Shown here: positions 25,078 to 33,381 of the stretch, in pieces
Layout: each line of letters starts with the position of its first letter
Numbering within the stretch: position 1 is the first letter of the stretch
Source: Bacillota bacterium
GTDB lineage: Bacteria; Bacillota; Clostridia; Acetivibrionales; DSM-1351
Reading direction: 5' to 3'
Assembly: GCA_023443515.1 (NCBI GenBank)
Contig: JAEZUC010000030.1
Coordinates: forward strand, 1 to 33,381
Length of the DNA stretch: 33,381 bases
Notes under the pieces: model-generated
What the model was told of the DNA's origin: nothing
What the model saw: only the letters and a program-made list of their open reading frames with translations
Database searches by the model: none
Made by a program: the position numbers and the translations under genes

Positions 25078-28000
25078 TTAATTCCCTCTTTGTAAAAAGC
25101 GTATTGCGCTATTAACTGTCATTGTTCCGCTTTCTACCTTCTTAATTATTTCATATAAATTTAGTTCTTCGCTATTTTCATTCTCTGCATAATTCCCTTT
25201 ATTATGGCTAATAGCAAGTTGTGCAGATGGAATTTGTTCACCTGAAAACGGGTATGTCGGAAGGGACATTCTCCTTCTTCCTTTAGTATTACTCACTTTT
25301 TTCCATTCCAAATCTATTCCTTCTACCCATAGTTGGCCTATATTATTTAAATCACCGCTATCTATCAGTGCTTTTATAAAATTAACACCCGCGTTTCCTT
25401 TAAACATTGATAGTAAGGTACTTTCTTCTTCCTTGCTTTGCTTCAACATAATATTCTCATGGTTTTGGTTTTGAAGAAACATTTCCAAATATATAAGCAG
25501 TTCTTCTGTTGTAGAGGCAATAATGGCTAACCTTTTCTTCATATGTACCCGGCCTGTCTGCAAGGTATATTCATAAGAGTCTAAGAACTCAGCTTCCTCC
25601 TCATGTGGTATTTGGCTCTCTGTTTTAGCCTTGCAACCCGTTTCTTTCCAATTATTTTTAGTTTTAATTAATTGTCTCAGTTCCCCGATAGATTTACATA
25701 CAGCGGACTGTTCCACTGATGGTGATTTTATTCCATTTCGTTTCAACACTTCTTCCAACTTAACAATTTTATATAAATCAAAATTTAATTCATCAAGTAA
25801 ATAAATATCAAGCATCTCATTGTTGTTTATTCCAAAGAAATCAATAATTATTTTATCTAAGCCAGCCAAGTCTGCAATACCTAATGGAATGTCATTATAG
25901 TTGCCGCGCTGACTTAAAAAAGCTATATGTTTCTTTACATAATTTAATAATATATCCTGATTATATGCTGAAAATATAAATAGCTTTGGTTTATCACCTC
26001 TTACCTTACTTTGGCTTGGCTCATATTCTTGGATTATAATATTCGCATTAGAGCCTCCTGCTCCAAAAGCACTAATTGCAGCTGCCCTTAACCCGTCAGA
26101 GTCCCAATTTTCATATTCCTGCTGACAATAAAATGCTGTTCCCTTGAAGTCTATATTTGGATTAATCTTTCTTGAGTGAAGACTTGGAACAATTTTTTTA
26201 TACTTCATCTGAAGTAATACCTTGATTATTCCGGCAATGCCTGCTGCCGCTTCTAAATGTCCGATATTAGATTTAATTGAACCTATGGAGCAAAATTGCT
26301 TCTCATTTGTATATTTTTCAAATACACTTTGTAAAGCTCTTATTTCTATAGGGTCACCTAAGGCTGTACCTGTTCCGTGAGCTTCTATATACGAAATATC
26401 CGAAGGCAGAATATTTGCAGCTTTTAATGCACGGTCTATTACCTTGCTCTGATATTGTACACTTGGAACACTGTAGCCTCCCGTTCTTCCTCCATGGTTT
26501 ATCTCACAGGCTTTAATAACTCCATAAATATGATCGCCATCTTCTACTGCCTTGTCTAATTTTTTAAGTAATAATGCCCCAACCCCTTCACCCGGTACAT
26601 AGCCTGAGCCATTCTCACCAAAAGACCGGCATCTGCCATCTTGGGAAGTAAAATTATTTTGTGCTAATACAATATATTTTGCGGGATGAATTGATAAATT
26701 TACTCCCCCCGCAATTGCCATTTCTGCTTCATTATTATTAATACTGTCGCATGCCATTTTTACTGCCGTCATAGCTGAGGAACACATTGTATCAATAGCA
26801 AGGCTCGGCCCATGCCAATTAAAGTAATAGGATACCCTGTTTGCAATGGATGCAAAAATTGACGAGGGCAATGCAGGCTGATTATCCAGCAATGTACTGA
26901 ACATTTGGTACTGCCCCCACATTGTACCTACATATACACCTATATCTTTGTTCGTTAATTGCTTCATGGAATAACCCGCATCTTCTATGGTTGTCCAAAC
27001 AGTTGATAAAAACAACCTTTCTTGGGGGTCCATCATTTTAGCTTCCGATGGGGTGATATGAAATAGTCTGGAATCAAATTTATCGATTTCCTTAATAAAA
27101 CCGCCATAATTACTTACTTCTAATGTACTATCCTCACCTATTATGGCTTTAATATCTTCCTTCGTCCAACGTTCTTCCGGCACTGTTTGAATACAGTCTT
27201 TTCCACTCTTTAGATTTTCCCACAACTCCATTACATTAGCTGCCATAGGAAATTGACCGCCAATCCCGATAATGGCAATATCTTTTAACTGTGAATATGA
27301 TTCTGACATGCTCTTACTCTTTTGCACATCATTTTTCTCAGTTACCTTATAATGTTTTGACATAAAAGAGTCAATTTTTGTTCTAACTCCATTTAACATA
27401 ATCAGCTGTGATGAATTATCATAATTTGCACACATCAATAAATCAATACCATTATTGTGATTCATCTTTTGTATTCCGGTTGCATTATAAATGTGCTGAT
27501 AATCATATCCCACATCCATTCCATCTAATTCCCATAATGGCCAATTAATGGAAATTGTTCTTCCGTAACGTAGCTTCTTATGAGCCAGCTCATTTCTAAT
27601 ATATGAAAAGTTATCCATATACGCATTACCATAAGCATAATTGGACTGCCCCAGATTTCCAAAAACAGCGGATATTGAAGAAAACAATATCATATAATCA
27701 ATTTTTTCTTCACCAATTGCACTATCTAAATTATTGATACCGACTACTTTGGTAGTAATTGCCAGTTCCTCTTCTTCAGCCGAAATCTTCTTTGACATAA
27801 CAATAGCATCTTGTATGTAACCTGCTGCATGTATAATACCATCTATCTTTCCATGCTCCGCCAATACCCATTGGACTTCCTTATGAACGACTTGTTTATT
27901 ACATATATCTACGCTATGGTACACCACTTCTGCTTTACCACTATTAACCCTTTGAAGCCATATATTCATTTCATTTGTTATACTGCTTCTTCCAAGTAAA

Positions 28001-30039
28001 ATGATATTACATGCATATTCCTTATATATTCCGGTTACCAGGCTTTTCCCAATTGCACCCATACCGCCGGTGATAATATATGTTCCATTGTCTTTAAAAA
28101 GGAGATTAGTGCTCTCCTTATATTCCGTCAAACACAATTCCTTGACATATCTCACATAATCCCGATACTTTATTTCATTTACAGGTAACTCCTGTTTAGA
28201 AAATTCATTAACTATAAGCTTCCATACATGTTGACTACTATATAGTTTTTTATCAAATTCTAATGTAATAATGCTTGAAGTAATCCTTGCTTTTTCTGTT
28301 GCCAAACACTTATAAAAACCGGCTAATGCCGAAGTATAGCAATTATTTGCGTTATCGTGAAACCCAAGATTAAGAATTCTGATTTTACTGTTAGCATTAG
28401 CAAATTTAATCAAGGACTGACAAAACAGTGCATTAAAAATATACACTACCTGCTCCGAGTAGTTGGAAACAAGCTCCTTTAAACAGTTAAAATCAAACAT
28501 ATTAACCACATTAACATTTGTATTTCCAGGTACTATCTTTGAAAATAACTGCTCCATTTCCTCCTTATTCAGAGGATTTATACAGTAGCTATTACTATCG
28601 TCAATTTCCTTATAAATTGTATTTAAACATATATGTATTACATTTCTAAGCTGTTCTTTAGCCTGCTTGTAAATCACTGTGTCATTTGTGAAAATTATAG
28701 TTAAAGCCGTACTATATTCCTCACTTTGTTCTTTTTCTTCAATAGCTTCCTTCCAACATGCTTCAAAAATGACATTCTCATTATTCTGATTGGCTATTAT
28801 ATCCGCTGCTTCTTTTACCTTTTCCCTCTTTTGATTAGCTACAGGGGTCTGGCTTTGTGTAAAATATATGTTAAACTGTTCACTGAACTGACCCTTTAAA
28901 TATTCACTTAACTCCTTTATATTAGAGTATTCAAACATAATTGTAGGGTACAACTGTATATTTATTTGATTTTCAATATTCTTAACTACTAAAATTAGAT
29001 CCCTTGAATCAAGTCCCAGTTCATAAAAACCTTTTTCTAAATCTGATTCTTGTATACTGACTTTTTTTAAATCTTCTATTTTTTTAATGATATAATTTTC
29101 AATACTATTGTCCGTTAATGTTAATTTTTCAAAACTTAACCCCGGCTCATCGGGTTTTATCTCTTCGGTACAAACAACCTGTTTTGTTGCCATACCTACT
29201 TCCCGAATCTGTTTTGATGACAATCTTTCAATATCAGCAGCTAATTGGCCTTGTTCATTAAATATTTTCCAGCTGGCATTTGTAACATCACCACTGCTGG
29301 CTACAGATACATCTTTATTTTCAATATAAACATATGCTTCACTATAAAGTGGATTAAATGCCCTGAATTTTTCAATATGTATCGGTATAAAAGCTTTATT
29401 TTCAACTTCGCTTATTTTATTATCCCTAATGCATAAATAGGGTATTATGGTTGATGAATCCATAATGGAAGGCTGATGAAAAAAACCATCCTTATATTGA
29501 TTTGCTTCCTGACTTAATTTGCTATGAGTAATTATTTTATCTTTAAAGCAATAAACTTTACCCTCCGCTTTCATAAAAGATTTATGAGTAATTCCAACAT
29601 TTCTCACAAACTTATATGCTTCATCCATATCTTGAATATACTCAGCGGATTTAGCCAGTTCTTCTGATATATTTATCTGCTCATTGGCAGCTGGAGAGAC
29701 CTGGCAAATTTCACATTCAAAATGTTCCACCAACTCTTCTGTATTATTCTGCTCTATATCAGCAATATAACTTTGACCCGTAATAAAGCTTTTTTGCCCA
29801 ATATTTTTGAGACTGATTATTAGCTCTCTTTTTTTGCATGATAAGAGTTCAATTGGTGTTTTAAAGAGAATATTTCGGAATTCTATTGTTTTATAATCAA
29901 TGTTTTCAGACAGCAATACTTTTACACATAAATCTAATAAAACAATTCCCGGCATTACTTTGGCACCATGGACAATATGATCTCTTACAACTAAGTTATT
30001 CTCGTCTATAATGAGGGAATACCCAAATTCTTTAAACAA
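25078..30039 (-). CDS. Trans-AT PKS subunit B: DH-ACP-KR-KS
   Basis: The start is TTG at 30039, supported by GGTGGTGA about 6 bases upstream. The 1653-residue protein opens directly with a dehydratase (1-290): His21, Gly25 and Pro30 form HxxxGxxxxP, and Asp194 is kept, but the usual Gln/His four residues on is Ile198 and the HP motif reads QP. The ACP (312-385) has Ser345 in GLDS. A KR follows the ACP (425-890): GGMGAIG 658-664, Ser788, Tyr801, Asn805, with Asp744 in the B-type position. The order DH-ACP-KR is typical of trans-AT modules. The KS (919-1338) is intact: Cys1086, His1221, His1261. Its flanking subdomain carries an ACP-like insertion (1388-1460). Residues 1624-1651 (NLYEIIKKVESG...) resemble a four-helix-bundle docking segment. 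The DH, ACP and KR should process the chain made by the subunit A KS, giving an alkene. Only 30 bases separate it from subunit A, in an operon. Confidence 0.95.
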   Translation of the reverse strand: MFKEFGYSLIIDENNLVVRDHIVHGAKVMPGIVLLDLCVKVLLSENIDYKTIEFRNILFKTPIELLSCKKRELIISLKNIGQKSFITGQSYIADIEQNNTEELVEHFECEICQVSPAANEQINISEELAKSAEYIQDMDEAYKFVRNVGITHKSFMKAEGKVYCFKDKIITHSKLSQEANQYKDGFFHQPSIMDSSTIIPYLCIRDNKISEVENKAFIPIHIEKFRAFNPLYSEAYVYIENKDVSVASSGDVTNASWKIFNEQGQLAADIERLSSKQIREVGMATKQVVCTEEIKPDEPGLSFEKLTLTDNSIENYIIKKIEDLKKVSIQESDLEKGFYELGLDSRDLILVVKNIENQINIQLYPTIMFEYSNIKELSEYLKGQFSEQFNIYFTQSQTPVANQKREKVKEAADIIANQNNENVIFEACWKEAIEEKEQSEEYSTALTIIFTNDTVIYKQAKEQLRNVIHICLNTIYKEIDDSNSYCINPLNKEEMEQLFSKIVPGNTNVNVVNMFDFNCLKELVSNYSEQVVYIFNALFCQSLIKFANANSKIRILNLGFHDNANNCYTSALAGFYKCLATEKARITSSIITLEFDKKLYSSQHVWKLIVNEFSKQELPVNEIKYRDYVRYVKELCLTEYKESTNLLFKDNGTYIITGGMGAIGKSLVTGIYKEYACNIILLGRSSITNEMNIWLQRVNSGKAEVVYHSVDICNKQVVHKEVQWVLAEHGKIDGIIHAAGYIQDAIVMSKKISAEEEELAITTKVVGINNLDSAIGEEKIDYMILFSSISAVFGNLGQSNYAYGNAYMDNFSYIRNELAHKKLRYGRTISINWPLWELDGMDVGYDYQHIYNATGIQKMNHNNGIDLLMCANYDNSSQLIMLNGVRTKIDSFMSKHYKVTEKNDVQKSKSMSESYSQLKDIAIIGIGGQFPMAANVMELWENLKSGKDCIQTVPEERWTKEDIKAIIGEDSTLEVSNYGGFIKEIDKFDSRLFHITPSEAKMMDPQERLFLSTVWTTIEDAGYSMKQLTNKDIGVYVGTMWGQYQMFSTLLDNQPALPSSIFASIANRVSYYFNWHGPSLAIDTMCSSAMTAVKMACDSINNNEAEMAIAGGVNLSIHPAKYIVLAQNNFTSQDGRCRSFGENGSGYVPGEGVGALLLKKLDKAVEDGDHIYGVIKACEINHGGRTGGYSVPSVQYQSKVIDRALKAANILPSDISYIEAHGTGTALGDPIEIRALQSVFEKYTNEKQFCSIGSIKSNIGHLEAAAGIAGIIKVLLQMKYKKIVPSLHSRKINPNIDFKGTAFYCQQEYENWDSDGLRAAAISAFGAGGSNANIIIQEYEPSQSKVRGDKPKLFIFSAYNQDILLNYVKKHIAFLSQRGNYNDIPLGIADLAGLDKIIIDFFGINNNEMLDIYLLDELNFDLYKIVKLEEVLKRNGIKSPSVEQSAVCKSIGELRQLIKTKNNWKETGCKAKTESQIPHEEEAEFLDSYEYTLQTGRVHMKKRLAIIASTTEELLIYLEMFLQNQNHENIMLKQSKEEESTLLSMFKGNAGVNFIKALIDSGDLNNIGQLWVEGIDLEWKKVSNTKGRRRMSLPTYPFSGEQIPSAQLAISHNKGNYAENENSEELNLYEIIKKVESGTMTVNSAIRFLQRGN
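25660..25878 (-). other. ACP-like insertion without the modifiable Ser, in the flanking subdomain of the subunit B KS
   Basis: Residues 1388-1460 of subunit B lie between FSAYNQDILLNYV and YTLQTGRVHM. The core reads LLDELNFDLYKIVKLEEVL, like an ACP with Leu1422 in place of the Ser. It ends in SIGELRQLI, like the last helix of an ACP. The same site is occupied in the subunit E KS0 but not in the other flanking subdomains. Confidence 0.5.
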
Positions 30040-30045
30040 TATAAT

Positions 30046-30053
30046 TCACCACC
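30046..30053 (-). promoter_or_regulatory. Ribosome binding site supporting the TTG start of subunit B
   Basis: GGTGGTGA differs by one base from GGAGGTGA and ends 6 bases before the TTG at 30039. No ATG in frame lies nearby, and the encoded DH begins properly from this TTG. Confidence 0.7.
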
Positions 30054-30069
30054 CGAATTTTTATTTATC

Positions 30070-33000
30070 TTAAAACATCTTTTTTAATCCAAACATATTT
30101 GCCTCACTAGTTGTATTTAATATTGTTGTAGAAGTTGGCTCTTTTTTATCAAACCAATAATATTTCTTATTTAAGGCTAAGGGTTGCAAAGGTTGTCTAA
30201 AGACTTCATGATGTCCGGTATACTCTGATAAAATAACATGCGCATTGGTTCCGCCAAAGCCAAAACTGCTTATTCCCGCAATACGTCTTCCGTTAATACC
30301 TTCCCATTCTCTATTATCTGTACAAGGAAAGAATGGGGATTGTTCAAAATTAAATCTTGAATTTGGCTTATCACAATTTAAGGTCTTTGGTAACATTTTA
30401 TTCTGCAAACACAAAATAACCTTAATTATGGAAGCCATACCCGCTGCACTTAAGCAATGTCCTATATTTGTTTTTACGCTACCGATACCACAGTAGTTCT
30501 TTTTGTCTGTATATTCTCTAAAAACACTTGTTAACGCCTTTAATTCAATTGGGTCCCCGATAAATGTTCCCGTTCCATGTGCTTCTATGTAACTGATATA
30601 CTCGGGATCGATGTCAGTTCTCTCAATTGCCCGCTTAATAACATCCATCTGCATATTGTAATTTGGTGTTGTGATTCCCATGGTATGTCCATCATTGTTG
30701 ACTGCAACAGACTCTATAACCGCTAAAATATTATCCCCATCAGTTATTGCTTGTTCGAGCTTTTTGATTACAATAGTTCCACAGCCTTCTCCCGGCACAA
30801 AACCGTTTGCCTTCTCATCAAAAGCACTACAAGTGCCGGTAGGAGAAAGAGCATCACTTAGTAAAAGTAATGTGTTCTCACACAATATTAAATCAATGCC
30901 ACCTACAATTGCCTGTTCACATTCACCAAAATGTATATTTTTACACGCTTCACTTAAAGCAACCAGAGAAGATGAACATGCTGTATCAATTACCATAGAA
31001 GGTCCCTTCAAATCTAAATAATGTGATGTGTAAGCAGCTATGAAATTTTGCCCTAACCCGGTTATTTTTGCTTTTTGCCCCTTTGGCATCAAGGAATGAA
31101 AATCCCCGACCCTGCTTCCAATAAACACCCCTATATTCTTACCTTTTACATCAACCTTGTCATAGCCTGCATTTCTAAGTGCATTCACACTTGTCTCAAG
31201 TTGTATGCGTATCAAAGGGTCCATTGTCGCAGCTTCAGCTTCAGGGATTTCGAAAGTCTTAGGATCAAAATATTCAATATCCTTTACCATGGCAGCCCAT
31301 TTTCCTATTGTTTTATTTGCTTCTGGTGTAGGTGAATAAAAAGGTTCCATGTCAAAACGCTCTTTTGGTATTTCTTTTACACTACACTTCTTTTCCATCA
31401 AATTGGTCCAGAACTCAACACAATTGTTAGCGTCCGGAAAGCGACAATCCGCTCCTATAATAGCAAATCTGGGATTTTCATTTTCGTTGCATGGTTTTAT
31501 TTCAATGCTTTCATTCTTTTGAAAAGAAATATTAACAACACCTGTTAACGCAGTGCTGATTTTCCTTATTGTATTGCATTCAAAGAACAACACAGGGTCT
31601 ATTACGGTGTGAAGCTTCTCTTCTAATTTTTTTATTACTTCACCCAAGAAAATAGAGTCCATGCCATAATTTTCAAATGCCTCATCCAAAGATATTTCAT
31701 TTATATTAATAAGTAATACATCTGAAATTACCTTTGTTATTATTTTGGTGATTTCATCTACTTCTGAAGACAACATTTGATTATCTCTGGATTGCTGAGT
31801 AAAATCTGACTTATTCTCTGATTTATTTTTTGATAAAACAGACAGTTTTTCAATTTCAAAAGTCTCATTATGCTTTACAGGTACAACAACTCCGGATACT
31901 TCCTTTTGTAAGATACCAAACAGAATATCTATACCTTCCTTGCAGTTAATTGGAATCAGGCCATTTTCTTTACCAATCTTTGGTTCTGGCACCATGAACC
32001 CAACATCTGACCAACTTTGCCAAACCACAGACAAAATCTGTGAATTTGTAACGTGCTCTCCGTATTTAGGCATGTTATTCAGGTAATTATTAGCCATTGT
32101 ATAATCACTTACCCCTTTTGAAAGCCAAGGGCAAATGGAAGATATGGAAGAAAATAGTACTGTTTTTTCCACCTGTAACACCTTTGTTGCATCTAACATA
32201 TTAAGCAGTCCGTTTACTTTTGGCTCCAGGACATCCTCAATTTCTCGCTCTCCTTTGTGAATAAAGGCAGCATTTTCTGTTGAGTACCTGCCCGCACAGT
32301 GGAACATAATATGTGCTTGACCAAACTCTTGGTACACCTGATTAAAAAAGTCAGCCAAGGCCGTTTTGTTGTGTAAGCCTTGTGAATACACCATTACTTC
32401 TGCGCCAAGGGATTCTAAGTCCTTTAGCAGTTCTTTCTTTTCAGGTGTATTTATATCTGTTCTTCCTAACAATACAAGCTTCTTTGCGCCAAGTTCTGCC
32501 AGACTTGATGCTATCCGGGCACCTATTCCCCTTGTACCGCCGGTAATGATGTAACACTTGTCCTTCTCTACTTTGAAGGAATTATCATTTTTCCAATTAA
32601 ACTCTAACTGCTGATATCCTGTTATATTTCTTGTGCCTTCTTTATATAACACCTCACTATTACCATCAAAGATGAATTCGTTTTTCAAACTATTAAATAT
32701 AGAATCCATTGTATAGTCCATTGTAAAATCAATAGTTTTACTTTGAATCCAATCGTATTCTGCACCTAAATTCTTCATCAATCCAGCCGTAAGAACGCCA
32801 TTTTGAGTGATGCCTTCATTTACGCCCTGGGTACAATGAAGGATATCCAGCCCTGATTGTCTTGTTTGTTTTATAATATATTTATACAAATTCAATTTGC
32901 CATGAGGTATTTCAAACACTTCTTTACTTCCTGTTTGTAAATCAGATAAATCAATGACCACTGTTTTACTATTCAAACTCATTTCATAAACAGTACAATC

Positions 33001-33381
33001 ATCATTCACTTCTAAGAATTCTGCCCTGTCTAAATTCATTACTTCTATTGCAGCACTTTTTAACAATCTCTGTTCCTTTTGAATCAGAAAAACTATGTTT
33101 GCATTACATATTTCTGTCGTACTGCTTGAAGCTTTAGAATTATTCCATTGTTTCTTAAACAAATCAATAGTGATTGAGTCAGCTTCATTTTTCATCTTAT
33201 AAATACGTGATTCACTAAGGGGTGCCCAATGCTTTATCTTTTCAAAGGGATATAATGGCAAGTTAACAATAGCCATTTTTTCACTATAAAATTTCTCCCA
33301 TTCCACTTCATAGCCATCTACCCAGGCTTGGGCTATTTCTATAGCATTTGCACTTAAATCATATTTTAAAGTCTCGATGTC
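30070..33381 (-). CDS. Trans-AT PKS subunit A, partial: [KS]-KR-ACP-KS
   Basis: The reading frame stays open to the window edge, so the 5' end is missing; the GTG at 33306 is internal. Residues below count from the first in-window codon. Residues 1-52 are the end of a post-KS linker (AWVDGY...LPLYPF...HW), so a KS lies upstream. The ketoreductase spans about 75-495, with NADPH motif GGTRGIG (281-287), Ser412, Tyr427 and Asn431. The ACP (538-615) has phosphopantetheine site Ser576 in GMDS. The KS (636-1055) has Cys802 (DTACSSS), His935 (EAHGTGT) and His975 (NIGH), so it should elongate. No DH lies between the linker and the KR, so m1 should leave a hydroxyl. Oddly, the KS is followed by only about 48 residues and lacks the flanking subdomain of the other KSs. 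Its processing domains start the next protein. Function is certain at domain level; the product is unknown. Confidence 0.95.
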   Translation of the reverse strand, partial: DIETLKYDLSANAIEIAQAWVDGYEVEWEKFYSEKMAIVNLPLYPFEKIKHWAPLSESRIYKMKNEADSITIDLFKKQWNNSKASSSTTEICNANIVFLIQKEQRLLKSAAIEVMNLDRAEFLEVNDDCTVYEMSLNSKTVVIDLSDLQTGSKEVFEIPHGKLNLYKYIIKQTRQSGLDILHCTQGVNEGITQNGVLTAGLMKNLGAEYDWIQSKTIDFTMDYTMDSIFNSLKNEFIFDGNSEVLYKEGTRNITGYQQLEFNWKNDNSFKVEKDKCYIITGGTRGIGARIASSLAELGAKKLVLLGRTDINTPEKKELLKDLESLGAEVMVYSQGLHNKTALADFFNQVYQEFGQAHIMFHCAGRYSTENAAFIHKGEREIEDVLEPKVNGLLNMLDATKVLQVEKTVLFSSISSICPWLSKGVSDYTMANNYLNNMPKYGEHVTNSQILSVVWQSWSDVGFMVPEPKIGKENGLIPINCKEGIDILFGILQKEVSGVVVPVKHNETFEIEKLSVLSKNKSENKSDFTQQSRDNQMLSSEVDEITKIITKVISDVLLININEISLDEAFENYGMDSIFLGEVIKKLEEKLHTVIDPVLFFECNTIRKISTALTGVVNISFQKNESIEIKPCNENENPRFAIIGADCRFPDANNCVEFWTNLMEKKCSVKEIPKERFDMEPFYSPTPEANKTIGKWAAMVKDIEYFDPKTFEIPEAEAATMDPLIRIQLETSVNALRNAGYDKVDVKGKNIGVFIGSRVGDFHSLMPKGQKAKITGLGQNFIAAYTSHYLDLKGPSMVIDTACSSSLVALSEACKNIHFGECEQAIVGGIDLILCENTLLLLSDALSPTGTCSAFDEKANGFVPGEGCGTIVIKKLEQAITDGDNILAVIESVAVNNDGHTMGITTPNYNMQMDVIKRAIERTDIDPEYISYIEAHGTGTFIGDPIELKALTSVFREYTDKKNYCGIGSVKTNIGHCLSAAGMASIIKVILCLQNKMLPKTLNCDKPNSRFNFEQSPFFPCTDNREWEGINGRRIAGISSFGFGGTNAHVILSEYTGHHEVFRQPLQPLALNKKYYWFDKKEPTSTTILNTTSEANMFGLKKMF

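Noticed and set aside
33304..33306. GTG as the start of subunit A
   Set aside because: The frame continues upstream without a stop to the window edge, and the translated residues (AQAWVDGYE) continue the post-KS linker.

Overview
The window carries one long leftward (minus-strand) operon encoding five multidomain subunits of a trans-acyltransferase (trans-AT) modular polyketide synthase, plus one ParA/Soj-type ATPase set among them. The DNA is strongly AT-rich, coding is dense, and several starts have GGAGG-type ribosome binding sites. This, with the trans-AT style of the ketosynthases (KS), suggests a low-GC Firmicute, most likely a Clostridia member; the species is not identifiable from sequence alone. 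No acyltransferase domain or GHSxG motif is seen in any subunit, and seven of the eight KS domains keep the C-terminal flanking subdomain typical of trans-AT systems, so a separate AT encoded elsewhere must load the carrier proteins (ACP).

In transcription order (right to left): subunit A (30070 to beyond 33381; 5' end off the window) is [KS upstream]-KR-ACP-KS. Subunit B (25078-30039) is DH-ACP-KR-KS. Subunit C (21266-25075) is KR-ACP-KS. A ParA-like ATPase follows (20480-21244). Subunit D (12266-20398) is KR-ACP-ACP-KS0-DH-ACP-KS-DH. Subunit E (271-12252) is KR-ACP-KS-DH-ACP-KS-DH-KR-ACP-KS0-ACP with a C-terminal docking segment. A strong intrinsic terminator (164-213) closes the operon. 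The remaining 163 bases hold no supportable gene.

Every protein boundary falls inside a module, between a KS (or KS-DH) and the processing domains that serve it, so the line depends on four split-module contacts. Counted in the window there are nine modules: m1 KR-ACP (hydroxyl), m2 KS/DH-ACP-KR (alkene), m3 KS/KR-ACP (hydroxyl), m4 KS/KR-ACP-ACP plus m5 KS0-DH-ACP (a dehydrating bimodule), m6 KS-DH/KR-ACP (alkene), m7 KS-DH-ACP (no KR), m8 KS-DH-KR-ACP (alkene), m9 KS0-ACP (no elongation). The predicted segment is a hydroxylated, largely polyunsaturated chain. There is no thioesterase, methyltransferase, enoylreductase or beta-branching enzyme here, and subunit E ends in a docking segment, so the chain should pass to another protein encoded elsewhere.

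The most unusual points are the ParA-like ATPase inside the PKS operon (possible positioning of the megacomplex), carrier-protein-like insertions that lack the modifiable serine in two KS flanking subdomains, a KS with no flanking subdomain, a KR-less DH module, and a shortened DH active-site motif in the bimodule.
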